NCBI GenBank assembly: GCA_025927935.1
Contig: JAICKM010000407.1
Location: 1-6,477 of the forward strand
DNA: 6,477 nucleotides
Direction: 5' to 3'
From: Chloroflexia bacterium
GTDB taxonomy: Bacteria > Chloroflexota > Chloroflexia > QHBQ01 > JADMIH01
In this document: piece by piece, positions 5,441 to 6,477 of the stretch
Layout: the number at the start of each line of letters is the position of its first letter
How positions within the stretch are numbered: position 1 is the first letter of the stretch
The notes under the pieces: generated by a model
The model's input: only the letters and a program-made list of their open reading frames with translations
Told to the model about the DNA's origin: nothing
Databases searched by the model: none
Made by a program: the position numbers and the translations under genes

Positions 5441-6477
5441 ATGCTTATGGCAGAAGACACGCACAATTCGTCCTTGCAGCCCTGGCCGTCGAGCCTGGCC
5501 TGGGCCACCCGTTTCCTGCTGCTGGTGGGCCTCATCGGCGCGGTGGCCTGGTCGGTGCAGGCCACGCGCAGCGGGCAAGCCTGGCGCGCGGGGGCGCAAT
5601 TGTTGCAGGCCGGCCATTATAGCGCCGCCGTCACGACCCTCGAAGACGCGATCAACCTGGCCCCGCCGGGCGGCGGGCCCGGCTACGACAGCGCGCAGGC
5701 CCATCTCTCACTCAGTTACGCTTACCTGGCGCGACGCGACTTTGCGCGGGCTGCAGCGGTGCTGCTCGATGCGCGGCCCGCGCCCGCCCTCGCCGCGCTC
5801 ATCGATCTCCAGCGCGCCCGCATCGCCGTGGCGCAGGACGATTCCGCCGCCGCGCAGCGCATCCTGGCCTCCGCCTCATTGTCTGGGGCAGGGACAGGGG
5901 CCGGCGCGTCCGATGCCGTGCGCCGGGCGATCCTCTGGCGGCTCGGCGAGATTCGCTGGGCTGCCGGGGCGCCGGATGCTGCGGCGGTGTACGCGACGCT
6001 GGCCGCGCTGCCCGCCCCGCCGCACGACCCGTATAACCTCGGCGCCCAGGTGCGCCTGGCGACGCTGACCGCCCCCACGGATCCCGCTGCCGCGCGCCAG
6101 GCCCTGGCCGCGGCGCGCGCTGCGCTGCCCGCCGACCCGGCGCTGGCCGTGACTCCCGATCTGCACCTGGACGATCTGCATGTGACCGAAGGGCTGCCCC
6201 CGGCGGTGATCAGCGATACCATCCCGCGGCTGGAAGCCGATCTGCAAGGCGCCGCGCAGGTGGCGGACGCCTCACCGGCGGCGCAGGCCCTCTACTGGGG
6301 CCACGCCTTGCTGAGTCTGGAAGCGTGGCCGCAGGCGGCCACGCTGCTGCGCCAAGCCGTGGCCGCCGATCCGGCGCCGGCCGATGCCTATGCCTACCTG
6401 GGGCTGGCCCAGGAGCGCCAGGGTGATCCTAAGGCTGCCGAAGCCGCCTATCGGGAGGCGTTGCGCCGGGCGCCGGA
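5441..6477 (+). CDS. Membrane-anchored TPR-repeat protein, N-terminal part; runs off right edge
   Basis: The first 345 residues are visible and the frame is open to the end of the window. A single hydrophobic helix at about 19-39 (LAWATRFLLLVGLIGAVAWSV) should anchor the protein, with the rest probably outside the cytoplasm. Tetratricopeptide-like helix pairs follow: 46-74 (AWRAGAQLLQAGHYSAAVTTLEDAINLAP), 84-112, 162-190, 280-310 and 314-345 (ADAYAYLGLAQERQGDPKAAEAAYREALRRAP). The last is nearly canonical; the middle ones are degenerate. TPR arrays mediate protein-protein contacts, and next to glycosyltransferases they often belong to polysaccharide assembly or export, but no partner is visible. 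The ATG at 5441 is 44 bases after the previous stop. A second ATG at 5447 is equally possible, and neither has a ribosome site. A short GC hairpin (CGGCGG 5399-5404 with CCGCCG 5421-5426) lies in the gap. Confidence 0.8.
   Translation, partial: MLMAEDTHNSSLQPWPSSLAWATRFLLLVGLIGAVAWSVQATRSGQAWRAGAQLLQAGHYSAAVTTLEDAINLAPPGGGPGYDSAQAHLSLSYAYLARRDFARAAAVLLDARPAPALAALIDLQRARIAVAQDDSAAAQRILASASLSGAGTGAGASDAVRRAILWRLGEIRWAAGAPDAAAVYATLAALPAPPHDPYNLGAQVRLATLTAPTDPAAARQALAAARAALPADPALAVTPDLHLDDLHVTEGLPPAVISDTIPRLEADLQGAAQVADASPAAQALYWGHALLSLEAWPQAATLLRQAVAADPAPADAYAYLGLAQERQGDPKAAEAAYREALRRAP

Noticed and set aside
5722..6247. Minus-strand open frames opposite the TPR gene
   Set aside because: They are Ser/Arg/Ala-rich shadows. 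The plus strand gives a TM anchor and TPR pattern in a frame open from 5441 to the window end.
1..6477. CRISPR array, tRNA, rRNA, insertion sequence or tandem repeat
   Set aside because: I saw no regularly spaced repeats, no tRNA-like cloverleaf with CCA, no transposase motifs and no terminal inverted repeats by eye.

Overview
The window is GC-rich DNA from a bacterium. Codons are strongly biased to G or C at the third position, yet the promoter elements look like ordinary sigma-70 sites. The gene mix is a short-type isocitrate dehydrogenase, GT4 glycosyltransferases of the 'MRIA-N-G-F-W' type, a two-domain-type glycogen debranching enzyme, and membrane-anchored Pro/Thr-rich and TPR proteins. 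This suggests Chloroflexota (Anaerolineae or Chloroflexia-like), but the assignment is inference and no rRNA or marker gene is present to settle it.

Left arm (about 1-1555, minus strand). A near-consensus promoter (TTGACA, 17 bases, TAGAAT) drives leftward transcription through three genes. The first encodes a small membrane-anchored Pro/Thr-rich protein with a stretch that resembles the histidine region of a sortase. The second encodes an NTF2/SnoaL-fold protein whose start overlaps the end of the first gene. The third is the N-terminal 194 residues of an amylo-alpha-1,6-glucosidase (glycogen debranching enzyme) that runs off the left edge.

Divergent intergenic region (1461-1745). It holds the leftward promoter, a perfect TATAAT -10 box for the rightward gene, and several short perfect inverted repeats. 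I see no RNA gene in it.

Right arm (1746-6477, plus strand). It begins with a complete 360-residue isocitrate dehydrogenase of the TCA cycle. A long GC-rich stem-loop follows, then a GT4 glycosyltransferase (392 aa), a second and divergent GT4 glycosyltransferase (406 aa, TTG start, with its own candidate extended -10 promoter), and the first 345 residues of an N-terminally membrane-anchored TPR protein that runs off the right edge. The two glycosyltransferases and the TPR protein read like part of a cell-surface glycan or exopolysaccharide locus. The dehydrogenase is a housekeeping neighbour.

Most of this is recognisable biology. I found no convincing undescribed system. The points most worth checking are the apparent sortase remnant, the NADP-type residues in a short IDH, and the stem-loop between icd and the first glycosyltransferase. 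No tRNA, rRNA, CRISPR array, insertion sequence or tandem repeat was seen.
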